Shown here: positions 1 through 14,429 of the stretch, piece after piece
How positions within the stretch are numbered: position 1 is the first letter of the stretch
Layout: each line of letters starts with the position of its first letter
Assembly (NCBI RefSeq): GCF_036250675.1
Contig: NZ_CP109592.1
Location: 9,796,001-9,860,000, forward strand
Source of the DNA: Streptomyces sp. NBC_01689
GTDB taxonomy: Bacteria; Actinomycetota; Actinomycetes; Streptomycetales; Streptomycetaceae
Length of the DNA: 64,000 nt
Direction: 5' to 3'
Notes under the pieces: model-generated
What the model was told of the DNA's origin: nothing
What the model saw: only the letters and a program-made list of their open reading frames with translations
Databases searched by the model: none
Program-made: the position numbers and the translations under genes

Positions 1-3569
<3,569 letters not shown>

Positions 3570-3581
3570 CCCACCGCGTGC

Positions 3582-3629
3582 CCACGCACGATGCCCCCCG
3601 GGTCGGGACCCGGGGGGCATCGTGCGTGG
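3582..3629. terminator. Perfect 23-bp inverted repeat, bidirectional terminator
   Basis: Arms 3582-3604 and 3607-3629 are exact reverse complements around a 2-nt centre. The repeat lies 12 bp after the PKS stop and 45 bp before the stop of the convergent KAS III-like gene. No T-tract follows, as is common in high-GC actinobacteria. The position between convergent genes fits a shared terminator. Confidence 0.85.
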
Positions 3630-3674
3630 TGGCAGGGGCAGTGGAAGTGGCAGTGGAAGGGGAGGCGATGGTGT

Positions 3675-4706
3675 TCAGACCGCCCAGTGCGGCGTGTCGG
3701 TGATGGTGAGCACGGCCGCGCTGCACAGCCATCCCGGACCCTGGGAGAACAGCAGGACGTTGTCGCCCGGGCCCACCTCGCGCGTGCGCACCAGGTGCTC
3801 CAGGGAGATGAACACGTCGGCGCCGCCCACGTGCCCGACCGTTCTGCCGAAGTCCCAGCTGCACTCCGCCATGGTCAGCCCGAGCGGCAGCATGATCGAG
3901 TACTCGATCATCCGGCCGTCCATGTTGATCGGCACCACCTTGGTGAGGTCGGACGCGTTCAGACCGGCGTCGACCAGCGACCGGTGGATCATGTCCAGGC
4001 CGAACAGGGTCAGCTTCTCCATCGTCTCCGACAGCGGCATCCGCTCGCTGAACTGCTCGGCCCGCTCGACCATGCCGGCCACCGTCCCGGTGTCCTCGCG
4101 CAGCAGCAGCGGCCCGTCCCCGCGGTGCCACGACTCCAGCTCGTGCAGCACCCCCGAGTTGAGGGAGCGCACCTCGGCGAAGCCCCCCTCGTCGCTCACC
4201 AGCACCGCGGCCGCGCCGTCGCCGAGGATGTACGCCTGGCCGAAGCCCTTCCAGCGGTCCATCTGCGGCGAGGAGAAGTTCTCGCCCGTCGTCAGCAGCA
4301 CCGAGCCCGCCCCGGCGGCCCCGGTGAGCTTGCCGATCGCCACCTCCAGGGCGCTGAGCATGCCGTCGCAGCCCTGCTGCAGGTAGAGCGCGGGAATGTT
4401 GCCCAGCCCCAGCTCCCGCAGGATGTAGCCGGGCGGGTAGGCGCCGTCGGGGCCCTGGTAGTGGACGGCGCTGTGGATGTACGCCCCGAGGTCCTCGGGG
4501 TCGGTCTTCGAGCGCCCCAGCGTGGTCCGCGCCGCCGCCACGACCATGTCCATGGCCGGCACGTCACCGGCGACATGCGTGCCCGTCAGCCCGTTCGCCG
4601 CCTGGATCTCGCCGTCCAGCCTCCCTTCGGCCACGGCCTGCAGGGCGTCGGCCCACTCGGGCAGCACGACGCCCAGCGATTCGATGTGCACGTTCTCGAC
4701 CCTCAT
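3675..4706 (-). CDS. KAS III-like acyltransferase (CerJ/ChlB-type), variant active site
   Basis: A 343-aa thiolase-fold protein of KAS III length. The likely nucleophile is Cys in LQQGCDGML. The C-terminal region has GHVGGAD where FabH proteins have GNTxAAS, which places it with the CerJ/ChlB branch that transfers acyl groups rather than condensing with malonyl-ACP. The HQAN-type histidine is not recognisable: the aligned stretch reads VPINMDGRM. Start: an upstream in-frame codon at 4748 would add a basic 14-residue tail. I chose ATG 4706 because it has an AGAAGG-type ribosome site and a normal N-terminus (MRVENVHIESLGV). It is the last gene of the long minus-strand operon, after the loading PKS. 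It may pass the starter or a side acyl group to or from a carrier protein or sugar; the substrate is unknown. Confidence 0.8.
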   Translation of the reverse strand: MRVENVHIESLGVVLPEWADALQAVAEGRLDGEIQAANGLTGTHVAGDVPAMDMVVAAARTTLGRSKTDPEDLGAYIHSAVHYQGPDGAYPPGYILRELGLGNIPALYLQQGCDGMLSALEVAIGKLTGAAGAGSVLLTTGENFSSPQMDRWKGFGQAYILGDGAAAVLVSDEGGFAEVRSLNSGVLHELESWHRGDGPLLLREDTGTVAGMVERAEQFSERMPLSETMEKLTLFGLDMIHRSLVDAGLNASDLTKVVPINMDGRMIEYSIMLPLGLTMAECSWDFGRTVGHVGGADVFISLEHLVRTREVGPGDNVLLFSQGPGWLCSAAVLTITDTPHWAV

Positions 4707-4870
4707 CTGCCTTCTTCTCCTCTTCCGCCTTGGGGCGTTGTCTGTCATGCGGCGTCATGACGGCGGACCTCCCGCGTCACGACGGCGCCGGGCGGCGCGG
4801 CACCACCGTCGGGTGCCGCACCGCCCGGCCTGGGGGATCCCGCCTCAACGGGCCTGTCGGACCGCCTGGT

Positions 4871-7800
4871 TCAGCGGGCGAGCAGCTCCTTCTTCAGATG
4901 GCGGGCGAGCCCGGCCGGCGTGGCGAAGTCGAACACCACGGCCGCCGACAGCGGCAGCCCGGTCGCCTCGACCAGCGCGTTGCGCGCGGTGAGCGCCGTC
5001 AGCGAGTCGAAGCCGAGCTCCCGGGTCTCGCCGTCCGGCGGCACCTGGGCGCCGCCGGAGAGTCCGAGGGAGGCGGCGAAGTGCCCGCACACCAGGTCGA
5101 TGAGGGACTGCTCCTGCTCCGCGTCCGACAGGGCCGCCAGCCGGTGCCGCAGCCCGGACGGGTCCGTCACCGCGTCACGGGCCACCCGGCGGCCCGCACC
5201 GCGCACCAGACCGCGCCGCAGCGCGGCCGAGCCGGTGAGCGGGCCGGGCGAACCGGTGCCGCCCAGCGGGGTGCGCGCGGCGACGACCGCGGGCAGCCCC
5301 AGCGAGCGCGCCGCGTCGAAGAGGTCGAGGGCCTCACCCGAGGCGAGATCGGCACCGCGCACCGACACGGCCGGCACACCGGCGGCCCGCAGCCGCACCG
5401 CCCACGCGTCGAGGAACGCGCCGGCGGCCTCGGCGACCAGCCCGGGGGCGGCCGGCGAGGGGCCGGGGGAGCTGAGCACGAACGTGTCCACGTCCCCGGC
5501 CGCGAGCCCGTCACCGAGCGCGAGCGCGGTGTCGACGACCGGCCGCAGCACCGCGTCGACATCGCCGTCGGGGCCCTCGGAGGCGAGGTGCACGGCCGCC
5601 GCGAACAGCACGGCCGAAGGACCGGCCGCCCGCAGCGGGCGCACGGACGCCACCGGGTCCGCCGCGTCCCACCCGGCCACGGACGCGCCCGGCACCTCTG
5701 CCCCCGCGGCGGCCTCCGGTCCCGCGGTGTCGGCCAGCAGCACCTCACGCGAGCCGAGTCCGGCCGACAGGCGTCCGACCGGTGCGGCCGCCCCGGCCCG
5801 CACCACCAGCAGCGGGCCCGTGCCGCGCGGGGCGGGCACCGGCGAGCCGGTCCCGGGCCCGACGCGGGCGAGGCGCGGCACCCGCACCGTACGGCCGCGC
5901 AGCGCCAGCCGGGGCTCGCCCGAGGCCACCGCGTCCGGCAGGACGCGCCAGGCCCGCTTGGAGGCGTCCGTGTCGACCAGGACGAAACGGCCGGGGGCCC
6001 GGTCCTGCGCCGCGCCGACCAGCCCCCACAGGGCGGCGGCCGGCAGATCCGGCACCGCGGCGTCCTCCCCGGCGGGCACCGCGCCGCGGGTCACCACGAC
6101 CAGACGGCTGTCCGCGAACAGCGGATCACCCCACCGGCGCGCCCACTCCAGGCCTTCGCGCACGGCGCCGCGCACCGCGTCCGCGGCCTCCGCCCCGCTC
6201 CCGGCGCCCGGGGCGGGGGAGACGACCACGACGTGCGGCGGCGCGCCGCCGTCCGAGACGGCCTTCGCGAGGGTGCCGAGGTCCGGATAGGTCTCCGAGT
6301 AGCGCCCGGCGGCCATCAGGCCGGCACGGACCCGCAACGGATCGTCCCCGACCACCGCCCACCGCTCGTCCCCGTGCCGCGCGGCCGGCGTGAGCCGCAC
6401 GTCGTCCCACACCTGGGTGAACAGGCCGTCCTGCTGAAGGGCCGAGGCCCGGGCCGGGGCGGAGCGGGCCAGCCCCCCGGAGGCCACCGACTCCACGCTC
6501 AGTACGGGATCCCCGGCCGCGTCGGCGGCCTCGATGCCGAACCCGCCGTCGGGGCGCGGCCGAACCCGTACCCGCAGCACCGACGCCCCGGAGGCGTACA
6601 GCGTCACCCCGTGCCAGGAGTCCGGCCACCACAGGCCGTCGGCGTCCGGCGCGGGCGCCTGGACCGACGGATCCACTCGGGTGTGCAGGAGCAGGGGCCG
6701 TACCACCGCGTCCAGCAGGGCCGGGTGCAGTCCGAACAGGGCGCCCTGCTCCCGGCTGTCGTCGGGGAGCGCGACCTCGGCGAACAGCTCACCGTCGCGC
6801 CGCCACACCGTCCGCAGCTCCCGCGGCACGCCGTCGCCGGGATCGGACGGCAGCTCCTCGAAGGGGACGCGCCGGGACCCCGCGGGCGGCCACACGGCCG
6901 GCTCACCCGGGTCGTCGGGGCCGGGCAGGCCGGGCGCGAGGGTGCCGGACGCGTGCCGGGTCCAGGGCCGTCCGGCCGCGCCCTCGCCGTCCCGCCGGGC
7001 GTGCACGGTCACGGGACGCAGGCCCTCGTCACCGGCGGCCCCGACACTCACCCGCAGCTGGACGCCGTCCCGCTCGGGCAGCACCAGCGGTTCCCCGGTG
7101 CTCAGTTCCACCAGATGCCCGCAGCCGACGTGCTCCCCGGCGTGCAGCACCAGTTCGGTGAGGACCGCGGGCGCCACGACGGCCCGGCCGGCCACCGTGC
7201 GCGAGGCCGGCACCGTGTTCCCGCCGCCCTCGAGCCGGCCCGCGAACAGCACGCCGTCCCCGCCGGGCAGCTCGATCGCGGCCTGCAGCAGCGGGTGCGC
7301 ACCGTCCACCAGGCCGAGTTCCAGGGCCCCTTCGTAGACCCGCGAGGACCGCTCCGCCGTCTGGGCCCGGCGCCACAGCAGCCGGCCGGGCAGCCCGGCC
7401 AGCCGCTTGCGGGCGATCTTCCCGGCGGGGTTGCGGGGGATCTCGTCGACCTCGTACAGCTCCTCGGGCAGCTTGAACGCCGACAGCTCCGCGCGGCACG
7501 CGGCCAGGACCGTCTCCGTGTCGATGCCGCCCGGGCCGCGCACCAGGTACGCCACCGGCACCTCGCCGAGCGTGTCGTGCGGCAGTGCGCCCACGGCCGC
7601 GTCCGCGACGCCCTCCACCCGGCCCAGCACCTTCTCGATCTCGCCCGGGTGGATGTTCTCGCCGCCGCGGATGATGAGTTCCTTCAGCCGGCCGCTGATC
7701 GTGACGTATCCGGCCCCGTCCTGCCAGGCGATGTCGCCGGTGCGGTACCAGCCGTCGCTCAGCACGGAGGCCGTCGCCTCCTCCTGGCGGTGGTAGCCGA

Positions 7801-8932
7801 GCATCAGCGCGGGGCTGGAGACCCACACCTCGCCCTCCGCGCCGCCGGGCACCTCCTCCCCGGTGCGGGGGTCCGTCAGGCGCAGTGTCAGCCCCGGCAC
7901 GGGCAGCCCGCAGGAGCCCGGCACGTACGGGCCCTGGGGGAGGTTGGTGGTGATCGCGCCGCCGGTCTCGGTGCTGCCGTAACTGTCCAGCAGGGGCAGG
8001 CCGAACGCGGCGCGGAACGACTCGTGCAGCGACACCGGGCAGGAGGAGCCCGCGACCATGCACAGCCGGAGGTCCGCCAGGGCGTCGAAGCCGTCGGACC
8101 GGGCCTGTTCGACCATGTGGTGGTACATCGTGGGCACCCCGACGAGGAACGTGGAGCGCTCCTCCCGGGCCGTGCGCAGGATCTCGTCCGCGGCCAGCCC
8201 GTCGGTGATCCGGGCCGTCGCGCCGACCGCCACCACCCCGAGCACGCACACGTTGTGCGCGACGGCGTGGAACAGCGGCATCGGCCACAGCACCCGGTCC
8301 TCGGGCGACAGCCCGAGGACCGGGGCGGTGCAGGCGCCGGTCGCCCACAGCGACGACCGCTGGGTGGAGACCACGCCCTTGGGACGGCCCGTGGTGCCGG
8401 ACGTGTAGAGCATCCACGCCGGCTCGTCCAGACCCAGGTCGTCGCGCGGGGGATGACGTATCGACCAGGTCGTCGCCAGCGTCTCGTAACGCGGCAGGCC
8501 GTGGTCCTCGCCGGGGCCCGAGGGATCCGGGACGACCACCACCGCGACCCCCGGACGGTCGACCAGGACCCGCCGCACCTGCGGCAGTTGGGCCACCCCG
8601 GTGATCACCATGCGGGCCGCGCAGTCGTCCAGCAGGAAGGACAGCTCGGCGTCGGTGGACTGCGGGTTGAGCGGCACACCGACCGCGCTCGCCCGCGTGA
8701 TCGCCAGGTAACTCTCCACCGTCTCCACCCGGTTGGGCAGATAGATCACGGCCCGCGCCCCGCGCTGCAGACCCAGTTCGGCGAGGTGACCGGCCACCCG
8801 GGCGGTACGCAGGGCGAGTTCGGCGTACGTCACCGAACGGTGCGCGTCACGGAACGCGGGCTGCCGCGGCCGCCGCTCGGCGTGTTCGGCGAGCAGCTCG
8901 TGCAGCGGCCGGACGAGATCGGCACGGAACAT
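4871..8932 (-). CDS. PKS loading protein: CoA-ligase/AMP domain-DH(inactive)-KR(inactive)-ACP
   Basis: A 1353-aa protein. Residues about 1-500 form an acyl-CoA ligase/adenylation domain with YTSGTTGRPKGV, a YRTGD motif, GRLKELIIRGGENIHPGE and the catalytic lysine in NPAGKIARKR. There is no KS or AT. The next domain has DH shape, but the catalytic His is Arg (ASRTVAGRAVVAP) and the second motif is DAVVR, so it is dead. The KR remnant has lost the Rossmann glycines (VVRAGAAAPVG) and the active Tyr. The C-terminal ACP has GFDSL. This is the architecture expected for priming a PKS with a free carboxylic acid, as in ansamycin- and rapamycin-type loading modules. The ATG at 8932 is used; a longer frame starts at 9007. 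The gene lies 29 bp after the ABC permease in the operon carrying mqnE/A/C, so dihydroxynaphthoate is the candidate acid. Confidence 0.92.
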   Translation of the reverse strand: MFRADLVRPLHELLAEHAERRPRQPAFRDAHRSVTYAELALRTARVAGHLAELGLQRGARAVIYLPNRVETVESYLAITRASAVGVPLNPQSTDAELSFLLDDCAARMVITGVAQLPQVRRVLVDRPGVAVVVVPDPSGPGEDHGLPRYETLATTWSIRHPPRDDLGLDEPAWMLYTSGTTGRPKGVVSTQRSSLWATGACTAPVLGLSPEDRVLWPMPLFHAVAHNVCVLGVVAVGATARITDGLAADEILRTAREERSTFLVGVPTMYHHMVEQARSDGFDALADLRLCMVAGSSCPVSLHESFRAAFGLPLLDSYGSTETGGAITTNLPQGPYVPGSCGLPVPGLTLRLTDPRTGEEVPGGAEGEVWVSSPALMLGYHRQEEATASVLSDGWYRTGDIAWQDGAGYVTISGRLKELIIRGGENIHPGEIEKVLGRVEGVADAAVGALPHDTLGEVPVAYLVRGPGGIDTETVLAACRAELSAFKLPEELYEVDEIPRNPAGKIARKRLAGLPGRLLWRRAQTAERSSRVYEGALELGLVDGAHPLLQAAIELPGGDGVLFAGRLEGGGNTVPASRTVAGRAVVAPAVLTELVLHAGEHVGCGHLVELSTGEPLVLPERDGVQLRVSVGAAGDEGLRPVTVHARRDGEGAAGRPWTRHASGTLAPGLPGPDDPGEPAVWPPAGSRRVPFEELPSDPGDGVPRELRTVWRRDGELFAEVALPDDSREQGALFGLHPALLDAVVRPLLLHTRVDPSVQAPAPDADGLWWPDSWHGVTLYASGASVLRVRVRPRPDGGFGIEAADAAGDPVLSVESVASGGLARSAPARASALQQDGLFTQVWDDVRLTPAARHGDERWAVVGDDPLRVRAGLMAAGRYSETYPDLGTLAKAVSDGGAPPHVVVVSPAPGAGSGAEAADAVRGAVREGLEWARRWGDPLFADSRLVVVTRGAVPAGEDAAVPDLPAAALWGLVGAAQDRAPGRFVLVDTDASKRAWRVLPDAVASGEPRLALRGRTVRVPRLARVGPGTGSPVPAPRGTGPLLVVRAGAAAPVGRLSAGLGSREVLLADTAGPEAAAGAEVPGASVAGWDAADPVASVRPLRAAGPSAVLFAAAVHLASEGPDGDVDAVLRPVVDTALALGDGLAAGDVDTFVLSSPGPSPAAPGLVAEAAGAFLDAWAVRLRAAGVPAVSVRGADLASGEALDLFDAARSLGLPAVVAARTPLGGTGSPGPLTGSAALRRGLVRGAGRRVARDAVTDPSGLRHRLAALSDAEQEQSLIDLVCGHFAASLGLSGGAQVPPDGETRELGFDSLTALTARNALVEATGLPLSAAVVFDFATPAGLARHLKKELLAR

Positions 8933-8961
8933 GTCACTCACGCTCCTCGGACTCCCTGCGG

Positions 8962-9819
8962 TCAGGCGGCGGACGAGCGGTAGCGGCGCACCGCGAGCGT
9001 CCGGCACACCAGGGCGATGACGACCGACCAGCCCACGGACACCACCACGGCGTGCTCGGCGGGCCAGCCCGTCGTCGCGTGCAGCCCCGGGTTGCCGAAC
9101 AGGTCACGGGCCGCCTGGACGGTGGCCGTGAGCGGGTTCCACTCCGCCGCGAAACGCAGCGGGGCCGGGAGCGTGGACGGTGCGACGAACGCGTTGGACA
9201 GGAAGGTCAGCGGGAACAGCCACAGGAAGTTGCCGGTCGCGGCGGCCTCCGGCGCGCGGACCGACAGACCGATGAGCACACCCACCCACGACAGGGCGTA
9301 GCCGAGCAGGAGCAGCAGCCCGAACGCCGCGGCCGCGTGCAGGAATCCGTGGTGGATGCGCCAGCCGACGATCAGGGCGCAGCCCACCATCACCACGATC
9401 ACGGCGGAGTTCTGCACCAGGTCGGCCACCGCGCGGCCGGTCAGCAGCGCGCTGCGGGCCATGGGCAGTGAGCGGAACCGGTCGACCATGCCGCTCTTGA
9501 GGTCGTTGGCCATGCCCACGCTGCTGTTGCTGGCGGTCGCGAAGGCGATGGTCTGCGCGAAGAAGCCGGGCATCATGTACTCGCGGTAGGCCTCCGGGCC
9601 GCCCGCGCCGGGCAGCGCGAAGGAGCCCGCGAAGAGGTAGGCGAAGAGCAGGACGAACACGATCGGCTGCACGAGGCTGAGGACCAGCACCTCGGGGATG
9701 CGGATCATCCTGATCATGTTGCGCCGGGTGATCACGACCACGTCGTGGATCGCCTTCGCCGCGGACGCGGGGCGCAGGGCGTCCCCGTCGCGGGACTGTA
9801 CCGCCCATGCCACGGTCAT
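8962..9819 (-). CDS. ABC-2 type drug exporter, membrane subunit (DrrB-like)
   Basis: A 285-aa integral membrane protein with about six hydrophobic segments and the ABC-2 layout, similar to the daunorubicin-type DrrB permeases. Its ATG at 9819 overlaps the stop of the ATPase gene (ATGA), so the two are translationally coupled; a GTG one codon upstream (9822) is the alternative start. It should sit in the cytoplasmic membrane and export the finished product or an intermediate, giving self-protection. It lies inside the operon that makes the starter unit. Confidence 0.9.
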   Translation of the reverse strand: MTVAWAVQSRDGDALRPASAAKAIHDVVVITRRNMIRMIRIPEVLVLSLVQPIVFVLLFAYLFAGSFALPGAGGPEAYREYMMPGFFAQTIAFATASNSSVGMANDLKSGMVDRFRSLPMARSALLTGRAVADLVQNSAVIVVMVGCALIVGWRIHHGFLHAAAAFGLLLLLGYALSWVGVLIGLSVRAPEAAATGNFLWLFPLTFLSNAFVAPSTLPAPLRFAAEWNPLTATVQAARDLFGNPGLHATTGWPAEHAVVVSVGWSVVIALVCRTLAVRRYRSSAA

Positions 9820-10811
9820 CACTCCTTCTCGTTCGACGCGCCGGCCGAGGCCATCACGGGCTCGGACCGGTCACCGCGGGGCGGGTCCGTCAGGGCCAGG
9901 AACACCTCGTCGAGGGTGGGCTGGCGCAGGCTGATGTCACTGATCTCGATCCCGGCGCCGGCCAGGGCGCCGATGACCTCGGTCAGCAGGTGCACGCCGC
10001 CGTCCACCGGCGCGGAGACCAGTGACCTGGCCCGGTCCACGTCGGGTGCGCGGGTGCTGAAGCGGCCCAGCAGCGCGGCGGCGCCCGCGATCTGCTCGGC
10101 GCGCTCCACGACGATCTCGATCTGCTGCCGGCTGGTGCGGGTCTTGAGCTCGCGCGGTGTGCCCTGGGCGATGATCCGGCCCTGGTCGACGACGGCGATG
10201 TCCCGGGCGAGGCGGTCGGCCTCCTCCAGGTACTGCGTGGTCAGCAGCAGGGTGGTGCCCGCGTCGACCAGCCGGTCGATGGCCTCCCACAGCAGCAGGC
10301 GGCTGGTGGGGTCGAGGCCCACCGACGGCTCGTCGAGGAACATCACCGACGGCCGCACCACCAGCGCGCACGCCAGATCGAGCCGGCGGCGCATGCCGCC
10401 CGAGTACGTGGTGGACACCCGGTCGGCGGCCCCGGTCAGCTCGAACTGCGCGAGCAGCTCCTCACCCCGCCGCCGGGCCGCGCCGCTCCGCATGCCGTAC
10501 AACTCGCCGATCATGCGCAGGTTCTCACGGCCCGTCAGCCGGTCGTCGACGGCCGCGAACTGACCGGACAGCCCGATCGACCGGCGTACCAGGTCCGGGG
10601 CGCGGACCACGTCGTGGCCCGCGACCGTGGCGGTGCCCGCGTCGGGGCGCAGCAGGGTGGTGAGCACCCGGACCGCGGTGGTCTTGCCCGCCCCGTTGGG
10701 GCCCAGCAGACCCAGCACGGTGCCCTCCGGGACCGTGAGACTGACTCCGTCGAGAGCCCGGATCTTCCCGAAGGTCTTGACGAGGCCCTCAGCGTGGATG
10801 GCGCCCGGCAT
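9819..10811 (-). CDS. ABC drug exporter, ATP-binding subunit (DrrA-like)
   Basis: A 330-aa ABC ATPase with Walker A GPNGAGKTT, signature YSGGMRRRLDLA and Walker B VMFLDEPSVGLD, plus the C-terminal extension typical of the DrrA subfamily (LRQPTLDEVFLALT). The start is ATG 10811, preceded by GGAG at a 5-nt spacing. The frame continues upstream through mqnC sequence, but that part is a shadow of mqnC. It pairs with the overlapping permease gene and is probably a resistance exporter for the polyketide. Confidence 0.93.
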   Translation of the reverse strand: MPGAIHAEGLVKTFGKIRALDGVSLTVPEGTVLGLLGPNGAGKTTAVRVLTTLLRPDAGTATVAGHDVVRAPDLVRRSIGLSGQFAAVDDRLTGRENLRMIGELYGMRSGAARRRGEELLAQFELTGAADRVSTTYSGGMRRRLDLACALVVRPSVMFLDEPSVGLDPTSRLLLWEAIDRLVDAGTTLLLTTQYLEEADRLARDIAVVDQGRIIAQGTPRELKTRTSRQQIEIVVERAEQIAGAAALLGRFSTRAPDVDRARSLVSAPVDGGVHLLTEVIGALAGAGIEISDISLRQPTLDEVFLALTDPPRGDRSEPVMASAGASNEKE

Positions 10812-10849
10812 GGCTTCTCCGTCCTGTTTCTGCGTTCGGTGGGACTTCG

Positions 10850-12055
10850 TCAGTTCGCGGAGATCAGCTTCAGCTCGGGGTGGGCGGTGCCGCCCGCGAT
10901 CGCGGTGGACGAGATGTGGGAGACGACCCGCTCGTCGACCGGGTCGTTCGCCGGGTCGTCGTTGACCTTGAGGTGCTCGTACGTCGTGGAGCGCTGCGCG
11001 GGCACCCGCCCGGCACCGCGGATCAGCGTGAGCAGCTCCACCAGGTTGGAGCGGTGCTTGGCGCCGGCCGAGGAGACGACGTTCTCCTCCAGCATCACCG
11101 AGCCGAGGTCGTCCGCGCCGTAGTGCAGGGTCAGCTGGCCCGCCTCCTTGCCGGTGGTCAGCCAGGAGCCCTGGATGTGACGGACGTTGTCGAGGAACAG
11201 GCGCGCGACGGCGATCATCCGTACGTACTCGAAGAGTGTGGCCTGCGTGCGGCCCTTGAGGTGGTTGTTCTCGGGCTGGTAGGTGTACGGGATGAAGGCG
11301 CGGAAACCGCCGGTGCGGTCCTGTACGTCGCGGATCATGCGCATGTGCTCGATGCGCTCGGCGTTGGTCTCGCCGGTGCCCATGAGCATGGTGGAGGTGG
11401 ATTCGACGCCCAGGCCGTGCGCGATCTCCATGATCTCCAGCCAGCGTTCGCCGGACTCCTTGAGCGGGGCGATGGCCTTGCGCGGGCGGGCGGGCAGCAG
11501 TTCGGCGCCGGCGCCCGCGAAGGAGTCCAGGCCCGCCTGGTGGATGCGGGTGATGGCCTCCTCCACGCCGACCTTGGAGATCCGGGCCATGTGCTCGACC
11601 TCGGAGGCGCCCAGCGAGTGGATGACCAGCTGGGGGAAGTTCTCCTTGATCGCGGAGAAGTGCTTCTCGTAGTACTCGACGCCGTAGTCGGGGTGGTGGC
11701 CGCCCTGGAACATGATCTGGGTGCCGCCGAGTTCGACGGTCTCCGCGCAGCGGCGCAGGATGTCGTCGAGGTCGCGGGTCCAGCCCTTGGCGGTGTCCTT
11801 CGGCGCGGCGTAGAAGGCGCAGAACTTGCACGCCGTGACGCACACGTTGGTGTAGTTGATGTTCCGCTCGATGATGTACGTCGCGATGTGCTCGGTACCG
11901 GCGTACTTGCGGCGGCGTACGGCGTCGGCGGCGGCGCCCAGCGCGTGCAGCGGAGCGTCACGGTAGAGGTCGAGGGCCTCTTCCGGGGTGATGCGCCCGC
12001 CTTCGGCGGCACGGTCGAGGACGGACTGCAACGGGGACGGGGTAGGTCGGGGCAT
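10850..12055 (-). CDS. mqnC: Cyclic dehypoxanthinyl futalosine synthase, radical SAM (MqnC)
   Basis: A 401-aa radical SAM enzyme with the cluster motif CVTACKFC (Cx3Cx2C), followed by the MqnC signature GGTQIMFQGGHHPDYGVEYYE. MqnC cyclises dehypoxanthinyl futalosine, the third committed step of the futalosine route to menaquinone. The start ATG 12055 gives MPRPTPSPLQ, and the length is normal for the family. It is 52 bp downstream of mqnA and 38 bp upstream of the exporter ATPase. In streptomycete genomes the mqn genes are normally housekeeping loci; here the gene is embedded in a PKS operon. Confidence 0.95.
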   Translation of the reverse strand: MPRPTPSPLQSVLDRAAEGGRITPEEALDLYRDAPLHALGAAADAVRRRKYAGTEHIATYIIERNINYTNVCVTACKFCAFYAAPKDTAKGWTRDLDDILRRCAETVELGGTQIMFQGGHHPDYGVEYYEKHFSAIKENFPQLVIHSLGASEVEHMARISKVGVEEAITRIHQAGLDSFAGAGAELLPARPRKAIAPLKESGERWLEIMEIAHGLGVESTSTMLMGTGETNAERIEHMRMIRDVQDRTGGFRAFIPYTYQPENNHLKGRTQATLFEYVRMIAVARLFLDNVRHIQGSWLTTGKEAGQLTLHYGADDLGSVMLEENVVSSAGAKHRSNLVELLTLIRGAGRVPAQRSTTYEHLKVNDDPANDPVDERVVSHISSTAIAGGTAHPELKLISAN

Positions 12056-12107
12056 GGTGCCGGCCTTTCCGGGGCTGTGGATGGTCTTCCTGGTCATGGC
12101 GGGGGTG

Positions 12108-13933
<1,826 letters not shown>

Positions 13934-14019
13934 GAGACGCGGATGTCCTTCCGGGAAATCGGCGCACCCGGCACAGGGGCCGGTGGGCGGTGCGGAACTG
14001 GCTGCGGGGCGGCGGAGCC

Positions 14020-14322
14020 TCAGGCGCTCTCCGCCTCCGGACCCCACACCTCGACGGAGTCGGCGACACGGCGCACATGGATGCACTCGCCGGGGCACTC
14101 CTTGGCGGAGTCGGCGACGTCCGGCAGAAGCTCCAGGGGGATCCGCGTGGTGGCACGCGGTTCCTGCAGGAGCTCGTCGTCCTCGTCTTTCACATAGGCG
14201 ATGCCGTCCACGTCCAGTTCGAACACCTCGGGCGCGTACTGGGCACAGATACCGTCACCGGTGCACAGCTCATGGTCGATCCAGACCTCGAAGGCCTGCT
14301 CGCCGGTCGTCTGCTCGGACAT
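14020..14322 (-). CDS. Ferredoxin, 3Fe-4S type
   Basis: A 100-aa acidic protein. Its cysteines lie in LCTGDGIC (Cx5C) and a later KECPGEC, the pattern of actinobacterial 3Fe-4S ferredoxins that serve P450s. It has a C-terminal extension compared with the 65-aa ferredoxin at 42426. The start ATG 14322 has AGGTGG upstream. It is located between mqnE and the type II TE. It could feed electrons to the P450s further right or help reduce the radical SAM clusters of MqnE and MqnC; context does not decide which. Confidence 0.9.
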   Translation of the reverse strand: MSEQTTGEQAFEVWIDHELCTGDGICAQYAPEVFELDVDGIAYVKDEDDELLQEPRATTRIPLELLPDVADSAKECPGECIHVRRVADSVEVWGPEAESA

Positions 14323-14429
14323 GTCCACCTGCCTGCCGATCGTGTCGTGAGACCGCGCACCGGGGCACGCGGGGTGAAGGGGGGAGGGAAGGCCGGGACG
14401 GGACACACCGTCCGCCACGGCCCGGCGCG

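Noticed and set aside
4730..8983. A 1417-codon plus-strand frame opposite the loading protein
   Set aside because: Gly/Arg/Gln-rich composition without any domain; the minus-strand frame shows complete ligase and ACP motifs.
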